Source of the DNA: Bacillota bacterium
GTDB taxonomy: Bacteria > Bacillota > Clostridia > Lachnospirales > Bianqueaceae
Assembly: GCA_017634575.1 (NCBI GenBank)
Contig: JAGBND010000050.1
Coordinates: forward strand, 1 to 48,942
Length of the DNA: 48,942 nucleotides
Direction: 5' to 3'
Shown: piece by piece, positions 1 to 8,989 of the stretch
Layout of the letters: each line of letters starts with the position of its first letter
Position numbering within the stretch: the stretch's first letter is position 1
Made by a program: the position numbers and the translations under genes
Notes under the pieces: model-generated
What the model was told of the DNA's origin: nothing
Database searches by the model: none
Seen by the model: the letters and a program-made list of their open reading frames with translations, nothing else

Positions 1-101
1 GGCCGTTTATTTTTTTGCCTTCTGACCGGAAAATCAATTCCAAAAGGCGCTTAGGAAGATAGGAGGGAAGAACCTCACTTTTAGTCCTGGAGGTGCCACG
101 A

Positions 102-296
102 ATGACAACTTTCATGAAAAACGGTATCGAAGTATGTATGCCGGAAGACGATGAAAAATCCAGACAGAATATGATTATCGCTGCTGAGTTCATGGCGCGC
201 ATGATACAAAAGTATGGTAAAAAGGTTCTTGCAAAGATTGAGGAAAAAGAACGATTGGATGCAAATAAAGAATCAGAAGATACAGTTGCAGAGTAA
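102..296 (+). CDS. Small hypothetical protein upstream of the recombinases
   Basis: A 64-residue, highly charged protein with no recognised domain and no membrane segment; residues about 30-60 should be largely helical. The ATG at 102 is chosen because GGAGG at 89-93 lies 8 bases upstream; a GTG nine bases earlier is in frame but overlaps that Shine-Dalgarno. It is followed by a hairpin with a T-run (322-353) and then by a separate promoter for the recombinase pair, so it appears to be its own transcription unit. Location beside tandem integrase genes suggests it belongs to the mobile element, perhaps as an accessory or regulatory protein. That role is inferred from context only. Confidence 0.6.
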   Translation: MTTFMKNGIEVCMPEDDEKSRQNMIIAAEFMARMIQKYGKKVLAKIEEKERLDANKESEDTVAE

Positions 297-321
297 ATCA
301 TATTCAAGCGTGGTGAGAAAT

Positions 322-353
322 CGGCAGTGGGAGGATTCCTATTGCCGGTTTTT
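322..353 (+). terminator. Probable rho-independent terminator
   Basis: CGGCA (322-326) pairs with TGCCG (343-347), with further inner pairing of GGA with TCC, and is followed by GTTTTTC. It separates the small ORF from the recombinase promoter. Confidence 0.55.
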
Positions 354-368
354 CATTTGAAAACTGTA

Positions 369-397
369 TTGAAAATCTGCCGATATCGTGGTATAGT
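369..397 (+). promoter_or_regulatory. Sigma-A-type promoter of the recombinase operon
   Basis: TTGAAA at 369-374, a 17-base spacer and TATAGT at 392-397. It would give a leader of about 55 bases before the TTG start at 458. Confidence 0.65.
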
Positions 398-457
398 ATC
401 AAACAAGGAACTACTGTGTGACAAAGAGCAACACCCAAAGAAAGGAGGCGGAGATCA

Positions 458-2434
458 TTGAAGAAATGCTATATCTACACAAGAGTCTCCACCGCCGCTC
501 AAACCGAAGGTTACAGCCTTGATGCACAGGAGGAAAGCCTTAAGGCGTATGCGGAATATAGAGAACTGCAGATTGCCGGAAGCTATTGTGATGCCGGCAA
601 ATCCGGCAAGAATATAAAAGGTCGTCCGGCATTCAGACAGATGATGACTGATATCAAGAGCCAGAAGGATGATATTTCTTTTGTCTTGGTGTTTAAGTTA
701 TCACGATTCGGAAGGAATGCTGCGGATATTTTGAAATCGCTACAGCTACTTGAAGACTTTGGCATTGACCTGGTGAGCGTAGAGGAAGCAATAGATTCAT
801 CCACTCAAGGCGGTAGATTGACTCTGGCTATTCTTTCTGCTGTTGCTGAGATGGAGAGAGAAAACATCACAGTTCAGTTCATGGCAGGGAAAATGCAGAA
901 GGTGCTTGAAGGTGGTTGGACCGGTGGAGCGATTCCCTATGGATATAAGAACGTTGATCATGAACTGGTTTTAGTTCCGTCAGAAGCAGAGGTGATCCGT
1001 AAAATCTATGAACTTTACCAGCAAGAGGACATGTCGGCATCTGCGGTTGCATACGAGCTAAATCAAAGCAATCTGGTACGCGTTTCTTCAGATCGTAAGC
1101 AGAAGCCCTTTACTTATGAATTTGTGTCGAGGGTCTTGGATAATCCTTTTTATTGCGGCAGAGTTTACTACAATCGGAGAACTAATAAAAAGGATCGAGA
1201 CGGGAAGACAATACAACTGGATGAGGCGAATATTATAACTGCAGAAGGGAAACATGAGATTATTGTTTCTCCGGAGGTGTGGGATAGTGTTCATGCCAAG
1301 AGAGTAGAAATAGCTAAACGATATAAGAAGACTGATGACAGTGGTCATGTACATTTGCTATCGGGAATCGTGAAATGCCCTCTTTGTGGTAAAGGTCTGA
1401 CCGGAATGATCAGCAGAACGAAGAATCTTAAAGGTGATGGATACTATAAACCGATCTACTACTATAAGTGCAGGTACAATACAAGACAAAATGGAAAAAC
1501 CTGTTTGTTTGATCAGAGTCTGAATCAGGAGATTATCGACGGACTTGTGTTGAAGATTCTACAGAGGCTTCAGACATATAAGGAGTTCGAAGAGACATTA
1601 CAGTCAGCCTTTGGAGATCAAGGGAATGTTGAGAAAACCGAGAAGAGACTTCAGGATCTCCGCAAGGAACTCAGGGAAACAGAGTTGACCAAAGACAGAT
1701 TGGGAGAAAAGCTGGATGGCCTGAATCCTCTTGGCAAAGATTATGACAAGAAATACGAGGAAATCTCCGACAAGCTTGACAGTATGTATGACAGAATTGA
1801 AGTGTTGGAGTCAGATATAGTTTATACAAAAAAGAAGCTGGATGCGCTTAAGCTAAAGGCTGAATCTACAGTTCAGATTATGACATTTATGGAGAATCTG
1901 CCTCTGATATACGCAGAAATGTCAGATGAAGAGCGAAAGGAAATGTTCCAAGCGTTTGTGGATGAGATAGAGTTATTTCTGGAAGCGCGCGCGGACGGCA
2001 AAATGATAAGAAGCATATCCTTCAAATTTCCAATGGTATTTGATGGAAAGCCGCTGGTTAAGGATTCTAAGCCAGAAGATACAATATCTTTCAAGCTGGA
2101 TTGTGCTGATATAGATATTGATTTGCCGGATAAAGGCAATATCATTATGAAGAAACAAGCTGACGGTAGCCAGAAGGTGATTGTCCGAAAAGGAACATAT
2201 GCCAATATCAAGGCGTATATTCTTGAAAATTATAACGTCAAGGTTCCTACTCTTTATATCGCACAAATCAAGAGAAAGTACGGATTGGAGATCGGGAAAG
2301 CCTATAATAAGCCAGAGAAAAATAAGAACCATGTGCCGAAGTGCACAAAAGAAAAAGAACTGCTAATCATGGAAGCACTGAAGTTCTACGATCTGATGGA
2401 GCAGGATGTTGAGTACAGGGAGGATGCGGTATGA
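458..2434 (+). CDS. Large serine recombinase (integrase/excisionase type)
   Basis: A 658-residue site-specific recombinase that cuts DNA through a serine-phosphate linkage to integrate or excise a mobile element. The N-terminal resolvase domain (about 1-145) contains YIYTRVST with the predicted nucleophile Ser11, and the LSRFGRNAAD motif. The recombinase domain follows (about 150-290), then a zinc ribbon with Cys307, Cys310, Cys338 and a further Cys near 348, then a long coiled coil (about 385-475). The C-terminal 75-80 residues are unusual and resemble a tail I recall from RlmD/RumA methyltransferases of related Clostridia. The TTG start is supported by AAAGGAGG at 441-448. The stop overlaps the next recombinase start by ATGA, so the pair is translationally coupled. 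Family assignment is firm; element and att site are unknown. Confidence 0.93.
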   Translation: MKKCYIYTRVSTAAQTEGYSLDAQEESLKAYAEYRELQIAGSYCDAGKSGKNIKGRPAFRQMMTDIKSQKDDISFVLVFKLSRFGRNAADILKSLQLLEDFGIDLVSVEEAIDSSTQGGRLTLAILSAVAEMERENITVQFMAGKMQKVLEGGWTGGAIPYGYKNVDHELVLVPSEAEVIRKIYELYQQEDMSASAVAYELNQSNLVRVSSDRKQKPFTYEFVSRVLDNPFYCGRVYYNRRTNKKDRDGKTIQLDEANIITAEGKHEIIVSPEVWDSVHAKRVEIAKRYKKTDDSGHVHLLSGIVKCPLCGKGLTGMISRTKNLKGDGYYKPIYYYKCRYNTRQNGKTCLFDQSLNQEIIDGLVLKILQRLQTYKEFEETLQSAFGDQGNVEKTEKRLQDLRKELRETELTKDRLGEKLDGLNPLGKDYDKKYEEISDKLDSMYDRIEVLESDIVYTKKKLDALKLKAESTVQIMTFMENLPLIYAEMSDEERKEMFQAFVDEIELFLEARADGKMIRSISFKFPMVFDGKPLVKDSKPEDTISFKLDCADIDIDLPDKGNIIMKKQADGSQKVIVRKGTYANIKAYILENYNVKVPTLYIAQIKRKYGLEIGKAYNKPEKNKNHVPKCTKEKELLIMEALKFYDLMEQDVEYREDAV

Positions 2435-4251
2435 CAGAAAAGAAGAAAAAGAAGCAGCAGAAATGCTACATATATATCCGCGTCTCCACTTCCATGCAGG
2501 TGGAAGGGTATAGTCTGGAAGCTCAGAGAGAGCGGCTTAACAAGTTTGCTGATTATCAGGGAATGGAAGTCGTTAGGGAGTATTGCGATGCTGGAAGATC
2601 CGGAAAGAACATAACTGGACGTCCAGAATTTACACAGATGCTTCGGGATATCGCTGATGACAGAGATGGTGTTTCATATATTCTGGTATTCAAGCTTTCA
2701 CGTTTCGGAAGAAATGCTGCAGATGTTCTGAATTCTCTTCAGTATATTCAGGATTATGGTGTGAATCTGATCTGTGTTGAGGATGGAATTGATTCTTCCA
2801 AGGATTCTGGAAAGTTGACCATTACTGTTCTTTCAGCTGTTGCAGAGATCGAACGTGAGAACATTCTTGTTCAGACAATGGAAGGCCGGAAGCAGAAAGC
2901 CAGAGAGGGTAAGTGGAACGGAGGATTGGCTCCATTCGGATATCGCCTGGATAAAGAAAAAGGTGAGCTGGTTGTTGATCCGAAAGAAGCTGAAATCGTT
3001 AAGGTGATCTTTGATAAATTCATCAATTCCGATATGGGAGCTGACTCCATCAGCAATTACCTGAATGATCATGGTTATACTAAAAATACGAGCCGTGACT
3101 TTGAAGTAAATTATTTCACTCGCAGCCATATCATGAAGATACTTGATAATCCGGTTTACGTGGGCAAGATTGTATATGGCAAGAGCGCTACTGAAAAAGT
3201 CAAAGGAACCAGAGATCAATATCGAAGAGTTAAGCAGGATGATTATCTTGTCGCTGATGGAAGGCATGATGCTATCATAGATGAAGATACTTGGAGCAAA
3301 GCCAGAGAGAAACGAAAAGAGACTGGTGTCAAATGGAATAAGATACATGATCTCGATCATGAACATCTTCTGGCGGGTATTCTGAAATGTCCAATCTGCG
3401 GAGCTTCTCTTGCCGGGACAGTTCGGCGAAAGAAATATCCAAGCGGCAAAGTGAATTCCACATTCTACTATCGATGTTTGCACCGAAAGCGGATTGAAGG
3501 CACTGATAAGAAATGCAATTTCAAACCTTCACTTAACCAGATTGATACAGATGCCGAAATAATAGGTGTCATCCATGATATGGTAAATGATGAACGGTTT
3601 GAAGCCTTCATCAGAGGCAAGCTGGATGAGAAGGTGGATGTATCAAGCTTTGAAGCAGAGCGTGAAGGACTCAGGACTCAGCTGATACAGGCAACCGGAG
3701 CGAAGGACAAGCTGATGCAGCAGCTGGATAGACTGGATGTTACAGACAGGCATTACGATCGAAAGTATCAGGACATGCAAGACCGTCTGGATACACTTTA
3801 TGACAGGATCGCTGACCTGGAAGAAAAGATCGATGATGTGACTGATAAGATATCCGGAGCCTATGATGAGAACCTGACATCAAAGCAGCTCTGCAAAGTT
3901 CTTCTTCAATTCGATGAAATGTTTGAAGAAATGACCGACTTGGAGAGAAAAGAGTTTTTATAGACACTTATTGAGAGGATTGACCTGTTTCCTGAAAGAC
4001 AGGAAAATGGAAGCATCCTGAAGCGAATCAGATTTAAATTCCGCGTAGATTATGACGCTGAAGATGGTGGCAAGGTGTTGCTCAACGAAAACGACGTCGA
4101 GACGGTATGTGTATTGTCCAAACTCTCGGAAGCGAAGCATCATATCAGCGTTCAGGTAGATATGGATGAACTGGATGTGACTACGGCGGAGAGCAAGGCT
4201 GCATACGAAGAGATCCAGGAGTGGGTTCGGGAAAATACGGATTCCATGTGA
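2431..4251 (+). pseudogene. Second large serine recombinase, interrupted by an in-frame TAG
   Basis: This gene has the same architecture as its neighbour: resolvase domain with YIYIRVST (predicted nucleophile Ser19), LSRFGRNAAD, recombinase domain, a CPICG-type zinc ribbon and a coiled coil. The intact frame runs from 2431 to an amber TAG at 3961-3963 (510 residues). Reading on in the same frame gives TLIERIDLFPER and continues for 95 more codons to TGA at 4249-4251, which matches the usual C-terminal beta-rich end of this family. The upstream sequence reads ERKEFL followed by the stop; relatives commonly have Gln there, so one CAG to TAG change would explain it. The 510-residue product keeps the catalytic and DNA-binding parts, so partial function is possible. 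Readthrough or a sequencing error are alternatives. Confidence 0.85.
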
Positions 4252-4347
4252 CACACCTAAATATCGCGAAGACCAAACGGAAGTGTGGGATCATCGAGCC
4301 ATTTAAGGCTTTTCAGATGATTTAAAGTGGCTAAAACTATATAAACA

Positions 4348-4387
4348 GGGAGCAGATCACATTCAGCGTGTTCTGCTCCCTTTCTTT
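4348..4387 (+). terminator. Rho-independent terminator between recombinase and araC
   Basis: GGGAGCAGA (4348-4356) pairs perfectly with TCTGCTCCC (4372-4380) and is followed by TTTCTTT. The convergent araC-type gene ends at 4386, so the terminator overlaps its last codon. The 4252-4347 stretch holds no gene and may contain the element end. Confidence 0.75.
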
Positions 4388-5426
4388 ATGCTTCGATTTG
4401 AGCACTCCTCCGGAATCTGTCCGGCGTGATCCCGTACATTTCCTTAAAACTGCGGATAAACTGGCGGGTGTCTTTGTAGCCGATCTCCTCGCAGATATGG
4501 TCGAGTTTCCACTTTCTTGTTTTCAGCAGCTCTGCTGCTTTTCGGAGCTTAAAATCCTTGACGGTTTCGGAGAAGGATCGACCAGCCTGCTCCTGAAACA
4601 TGCGGCTCAAATAGGATTCATTGTAATGGAATTCTGCAGCCAGGTCATGGAGCGTAATGGTGCGGTAATGATTGTACATATAGTTGACCATGTCGAGTAT
4701 TCGCTGGTCCCGTAAAGCAATGCTGTAGAGAGGCTGCATCGTGTCCATATAACGCTGAAGGATATAGATAATGAGACTCGTCGCAGTCGATTCCATCAAC
4801 TCTTTCTGATAAGGCAGTGCAAGACTTTGCTGCTCGTACAGAAAGAGGAGCATACTTTCGGCGGAAGGGTCCTTACCGCATTGAAAGCTAATCGGGTAGA
4901 CCATAGAGGGAAGATGCGGAATGCTCATCTTTATAAAGTGACTGAGCCTGATCTTCATGGTAAGACACAGTGAGTCGCCGACGGCAATGAGCTGGTGTCT
5001 CGTCGGGACCGGAACAATAATAAAACTGCCTTCCTGCTGGATGACCTCGTTTTCACCGACGCGATGAATACAGCTGCCACGGAGAACATAAGCACATTCG
5101 ATAAACTCGTGAGCGTGAGTGGGAATTTCTATATACCGGAGCAGTTTTTCTACGGCTACATTCATGTCAGATGGCATGAAGTCCTCCTCCGTCAGGCCGG
5201 TATTCCCGTATCTCTCATGAAAAGAGGCAACGATCTGTCCCTGCTCCCGAAGAGCCGGCGGGTCATTGATGGTCTCCAGAGTATGCCGGTCCGTTCCGTG
5301 CATTGTCAGGTATAAATACTGACCGTGCCGAAGCATGGCTCCTGTCCGACGGAAGGAATCCAATCCGGCTTTCTCGTAGGGATCCAGCCGGGTCAGTTCC
5401 CGTATCAGGTGATTGTAGTTTGCCAA
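4386..5426 (-). CDS. AraC-family transcriptional regulator of the glycoside locus
   Basis: A 346-residue regulator. The N-terminal half carries a cupin-like ligand-binding region (about 105-190, with THAHEFIECAYVLRG and GSFIIVPVPTRHQL). The C-terminal ~100 residues form the two-helix-turn-helix AraC domain, ending in the signature GYKDTRQFIRSFKEMYGITPDRFRR. The start is TTG at 5426, backed by GGAGG six bases upstream on the minus strand; no better ATG exists. It is divergent from the esterase-transporter-glycosidase operon and is its probable activator, sensing an imported sugar or glycoside. Family is certain; ligand and target are inferred from position. Confidence 0.92.
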   Translation of the reverse strand: MANYNHLIRELTRLDPYEKAGLDSFRRTGAMLRHGQYLYLTMHGTDRHTLETINDPPALREQGQIVASFHERYGNTGLTEEDFMPSDMNVAVEKLLRYIEIPTHAHEFIECAYVLRGSCIHRVGENEVIQQEGSFIIVPVPTRHQLIAVGDSLCLTMKIRLSHFIKMSIPHLPSMVYPISFQCGKDPSAESMLLFLYEQQSLALPYQKELMESTATSLIIYILQRYMDTMQPLYSIALRDQRILDMVNYMYNHYRTITLHDLAAEFHYNESYLSRMFQEQAGRSFSETVKDFKLRKAAELLKTRKWKLDHICEEIGYKDTRQFIRSFKEMYGITPDRFRRSAQIEA

Positions 5427-5480
5427 GACAGTCCTCCCTCCCTATGAAGATGTGCACAGGGTGCTTCTGGTGATGGCTCT

Positions 5481-5509
5481 ATTATATCTTCCGTGAAAGT
5501 AAAATTCAA
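5481..5509 (-). promoter_or_regulatory. Promoter of the AraC-type regulator
   Basis: On the minus strand TTGAAT (5509-5504), a 17-base spacer and TATAAT (5486-5481): a near-consensus promoter about 55 bases upstream of the TTG start. Confidence 0.7.
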
Positions 5510-5556
5510 CCTATCAATCATGTAAAATAGGGGCATTTTTTTATTTCATGCGAAAC

Positions 5557-5570
5557 GTATAATATTATAC
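5557..5570 (+). promoter_or_regulatory. -10 element of the catabolic operon inside a 14-bp palindrome
   Basis: GTATAATATTATAC is a perfect palindrome and contains TATAAT at 5558-5563. The hexamer 17 bases upstream is ATTTTT, a poor -35, which fits an activator-dependent promoter. It lies 26 bases before the first esterase start. Confidence 0.55.
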
Positions 5571-5596
5571 AGAAAAGCAGAGAAAGGACTCTGAAC

Positions 5597-6562
5597 ATGG
5601 GGAAAAAGCTGAACGATCTGAAATGTACGCTCATCCAGAAAGCAGTCTATGCAAAGCTTTACAAGGGGCACAAGCCGAACGAGTGGGAACCTTGGCATAA
5701 ACCGGAAGAAAAGAGAACGGAAAACGGCCTGATCTGCCGAAGCGACGTCAAGTACGGGGAGACCTATCCGAACAGCTTCGCGGACATCTGGTATCCCGAT
5801 GACAGCGGAAAGAAGCGGTCGGTTGTCGTGTACTTCCACGGCGGAGGTTTCATTTTCGGCAATAAGTCGTCCGGCGACCCGATGCAGACCGGCGGCGGAG
5901 GCGTAGGGAAGCTGGAAGCCATTGTGAAGGCAGGATACATTCTTGTGAATGCGGATTACGCCCTGGCGCCGCAGTACCGCTTTCCGGTGCCGATTTTGCA
6001 GTGTGACGAGCTGTTCCGCTATTTGATCGCACATCAGGAAGAATTGCAGCTTGATATGTCCCATATCTGTCTTTCGGGCGGCATCGCCGGAGCGAATATC
6101 ACGGAGATCTATGCGGCCTGTGTCTGTAATCCGGCGTATGCAAAGCTTCTCGGCGTCGATCCTGCCTTAACGAAGGAAAACCTGAAGGTGATCGCGATTG
6201 ATGAAGCCGCATTGGATGCCAGTGTTTTCGATAAAAACATGTACGCGATGCTGGGCTGCGCCACAGGAGCGAAGCGCAACACGCCGAAGGAAGTCTCAAT
6301 TATCAACGCGAAAAACTACATTTGCGGCAGCTTCATCCCCAGCTGGATCAACGCCTCCAATGAGCCGAATGATGAGAGCGGATATTTCATCACGGAGGGG
6401 CGTGGGCTTAAAAAGAAGCTGGACGAGATCGGGGTGCCCAATGATCTGGTGTTCTTCCCCGGAGCCGGTTTACCCCATGGATATATGGACCAAATGGATC
6501 AGGAACCACATGCCAAAGAGGCCTTTGAAAGGATGATGGCATTTATAAAAAAACATATTTAA
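5597..6562 (+). CDS. Alpha/beta-hydrolase (HSL-like esterase) lacking the nucleophile serine
   Basis: A 321-residue protein of the hormone-sensitive-lipase-like esterase group. The oxyanion-hole motif HGGGF is at residues 81-85. The expected nucleophile elbow GDSAGAN reads GGIAGAN, with Ile163 (codon ATC) where Ser (AGC or TCC) should be; AGC to ATC is a single-base change. A His in LPHGYMD near the C-terminus fits the catalytic His. There is no signal peptide, so it is cytoplasmic. AAGGA at 5584-5588 supports the ATG. It is the first gene of the operon, just upstream of the symporter. It is probably catalytically dead or repurposed for binding unless another residue serves as nucleophile. 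Confidence 0.88.
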   Translation: MGKKLNDLKCTLIQKAVYAKLYKGHKPNEWEPWHKPEEKRTENGLICRSDVKYGETYPNSFADIWYPDDSGKKRSVVVYFHGGGFIFGNKSSGDPMQTGGGGVGKLEAIVKAGYILVNADYALAPQYRFPVPILQCDELFRYLIAHQEELQLDMSHICLSGGIAGANITEIYAACVCNPAYAKLLGVDPALTKENLKVIAIDEAALDASVFDKNMYAMLGCATGAKRNTPKEVSIINAKNYICGSFIPSWINASNEPNDESGYFITEGRGLKKKLDEIGVPNDLVFFPGAGLPHGYMDQMDQEPHAKEAFERMMAFIKKHI

Positions 6563-6580
6563 AAAGAGGAGAATGTAGTG

Positions 6581-8059
6581 ATGGCAAAAAAAGAACGAGT
6601 GAACAAACATCCGGACTGGCGGCTCAGCCGGTCGGAAAAGAACTGGTACTATGTGGGCGACACAGCGCGGCTTTTCTGTACGTCACTTGTTGGCTCCTAC
6701 ATGACTATGTTCCTGATGTTCCAGGGTATCAATACGGCGTCCCTGGCCACGGCGATCCTGCTCGTCAAGATCATTGACTCGGTGGATGATGTGCTGTTTG
6801 GCTATATCATAGACCGTATCCACATCAAGGACTGGAAGCTGTTTCGAAAATTTGCCGGTGAAGGTAAGTATATGCCCTGGTACCGGCTGTTCTTCTGGAC
6901 CTTTCCAGTCGCGACGATCCTGTTTTTCCTGATGCCCAAGTGCGCACCGGATGCTCTCAAGATTGCCTGGTTTTTTGTGACTTATCTGTTCTATGACTTC
7001 ACCTGTACGCTGACCGAGGTTCCGATGCAGTCGATGGTCACGACGTTGACGGACAGCCCCTCCGAGCGCAACAGCATTCTGACTGTGAAAGGCGTCATCA
7101 CGGTCATTGCAGCTATCGGTATGGCAACCGTCGTCTCGGCTCTGCTGAGCGAAAAGGTAGGTGTTCCGCTGAAAAGCATCGGCGTCGGCGGTGCGGTGAT
7201 ATTCCTGGCGTTCATGGTACCCATGGTGTTCAAGGTCCACGAGCACAACACCGAGCTCAAGAACGTGGAGAACGAGGGCTCCCAGGAGAATTACAGCTTT
7301 AAGGATATGGTCAATTGCGTGTTCACGAACAAGTACATCCTGATCTATTTCCTGGCCGTCATCATCTCTACCATCTTCTGCACCCGCACCGCGGTGGAAA
7401 GCTTCCTTGGGTTCTATATTTTCCATGACTCGATGATCTTTACCTATGTCATGCTGATCGGCTTCGTCCCCGGCATCATCTTGAGTGCCTTCTGCGGCAA
7501 GCTTGCGGACAAATTCGGCAAGCGGAATCTCCTGGCCTTCATCTTCGTGCTGCTGACGGCGGCAACCCTGATCATCTATTTCTTCTGCCGTGATAACAAG
7601 ATCATGTTCATCGTGATCGGCGGCCTGTGCGCGATCCCCAACGCGCTGGTCAGCGTGGTCAGAACCTACATTGCACCGGATACGATCGACTATACCCGGT
7701 ATAAAACCGGCAAGGACTGCTCAGGCATCTTTTACTCTCTGCAATCTTTCCTGAACAAGGCATTGGGCGGTGTGGTAGGATCTGTCGCCCTGTATATTCT
7801 GGCGGCATTCGGTTGGCAGGAGGTCACTGGCGACAGCTTTGCGGATCTGGCCGCCCAGGGCGTGACCCAGTCCGAGACTGCGCTAAACGCTCTCTGGAAT
7901 CTGGGCTATCTGATCCCGGCCATCGGTTTCGGGATCTCGGCAATCCTGCTGTTCGCATTCTACAGCCTGAAGGACAAGGACGCGGAGCTGATGGCTAAAT
8001 GCAACGCCGGACAGATCACTCGCGAGGAATGTGAAGCGCAGCTTTCGAGGAAATATTGA
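6581..8059 (+). CDS. GPH-type (MelB-like) glycoside:cation symporter
   Basis: A 492-residue polytopic membrane protein with about 12 hydrophobic segments, of the glycoside-pentoside-hexuronide:cation symporter family in the MFS. Supporting features are the N-terminal SEKNWYYVGDTARLF stretch, a conserved acidic segment IIDSVDDVLFGYIIDR like the MelB cation-site helix, and the SERNSILTVKG loop. The C-terminal tail is hydrophilic. It starts 18 bases after the dead esterase; AGGAG at 6567-6571 suits the ATG at 6581, though a GTG at 6578 is also possible. It is likely to import the intact glycoside that the downstream cytoplasmic enzymes degrade. Substrate is not predictable from sequence alone. 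Confidence 0.9.
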   Translation: MAKKERVNKHPDWRLSRSEKNWYYVGDTARLFCTSLVGSYMTMFLMFQGINTASLATAILLVKIIDSVDDVLFGYIIDRIHIKDWKLFRKFAGEGKYMPWYRLFFWTFPVATILFFLMPKCAPDALKIAWFFVTYLFYDFTCTLTEVPMQSMVTTLTDSPSERNSILTVKGVITVIAAIGMATVVSALLSEKVGVPLKSIGVGGAVIFLAFMVPMVFKVHEHNTELKNVENEGSQENYSFKDMVNCVFTNKYILIYFLAVIISTIFCTRTAVESFLGFYIFHDSMIFTYVMLIGFVPGIILSAFCGKLADKFGKRNLLAFIFVLLTAATLIIYFFCRDNKIMFIVIGGLCAIPNALVSVVRTYIAPDTIDYTRYKTGKDCSGIFYSLQSFLNKALGGVVGSVALYILAAFGWQEVTGDSFADLAAQGVTQSETALNALWNLGYLIPAIGFGISAILLFAFYSLKDKDAELMAKCNAGQITREECEAQLSRKY

Positions 8060-8080
8060 GGCAGCGGGAGGAAACACATC

Positions 8081-8989
8081 ATGGCATTTACAGCAATTAA
8101 ACGGGTGGTAATGAACGCTCGCTTCCATAAGATCAATAAGCATTATAAGACCGATCCCGTCATCGGGGATCGCAGTTATATCCAGCGCGAAGGCAAAGAC
8201 CCGGTGGAGGTGCTGTTTTACTATCCCGAAAAGCGGGAAAATATGCCGGTATTCGTCCAGATCCACGGCGGCGCCTGGGTCGGCCTGGACGCGGTGGACG
8301 ACGACCGCTACTGCAAACGGCTGAGTGAGGAACTGGGAGCCTTCGTGGTCAACGTAAACTACAAGCGGCTGTATGACAGGAGTTTCCCTTATCCTCAGGA
8401 GGAGGTAGTGGACACTGTCAAGTGGCTGAAAGCTCACGCAAAGCAGTTGGGCATTGACCCCGACAGGATCATCCTCTCCGGCGGAAGCGCAGGCGGACAC
8501 CTCACGGCGGGCTCTGCCATCCTGCTGGCACAGCAGGGCGTGAGAATCGCTGGTCAGATCATGGAGGTGCCTTTCCTGGACTTCACGCACACGATCCCCA
8601 TCGACTTTCCGGAGGGAGACAAGCTCTACAAGCTGATGTTTGAGCTCTATCCTCCCAGGATGCCCCTGGACAGTGAAGTGCTGTCTCCGGCAGCGAAAAT
8701 CACGGAAGAAACGCTGAAAAAGCTCTCCCCGGCTGTGGTCATCGTCTGTGGCAGGGATCCCCTGCATCCGCAGGGAGAGCATTATGCAGAGCTTCTGAAA
8801 CAGCACGGAAAGCTGCTGGATCTGAAGATGTATAAAGACGGCTATCACGGCTTCGGTACCGATAAGGCCGAGGAAAAGCCGGAGCAGGATAAGCTGCGGG
8901 AGGACTGCTTCCGCTACAAGGTGGAAAAGGCAAAAGAGCTCTATGCAATGCGCGGGGAGGAACATTATGGCAAAACGGAAAACGCATAA
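8081..8989 (+). CDS. Alpha/beta-hydrolase esterase (HSL/BD-FAE-like), active site intact
   Basis: A 302-residue carboxylesterase-type enzyme. It has the HGGAW oxyanion motif near residue 64, nucleophile elbow GGSAGG with Ser136, a probable catalytic Asp in CGRDPLHPQGE and His in YHGFG. There is no signal peptide, so the substrate is probably imported first. GGGAGG lies 9-10 bases before the ATG. It follows the symporter by 21 bases and overlaps the next gene by 23 bases, so it is co-transcribed. It is likely to remove an acyl group (acetyl or hydroxycinnamoyl) from a sugar; the specific acyl group cannot be told from sequence. Confidence 0.9.
   Translation: MAFTAIKRVVMNARFHKINKHYKTDPVIGDRSYIQREGKDPVEVLFYYPEKRENMPVFVQIHGGAWVGLDAVDDDRYCKRLSEELGAFVVNVNYKRLYDRSFPYPQEEVVDTVKWLKAHAKQLGIDPDRIILSGGSAGGHLTAGSAILLAQQGVRIAGQIMEVPFLDFTHTIPIDFPEGDKLYKLMFELYPPRMPLDSEVLSPAAKITEETLKKLSPAVVIVCGRDPLHPQGEHYAELLKQHGKLLDLKMYKDGYHGFGTDKAEEKPEQDKLREDCFRYKVEKAKELYAMRGEEHYGKTENA

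Noticed and set aside
6683..7426. 247-codon minus-strand frame inside the GPH symporter, and similar antisense frames in the esterases and glycosidases
   Set aside because: Composition is unlike a protein (many His, Arg, Gln) and the plus-strand genes are clear.
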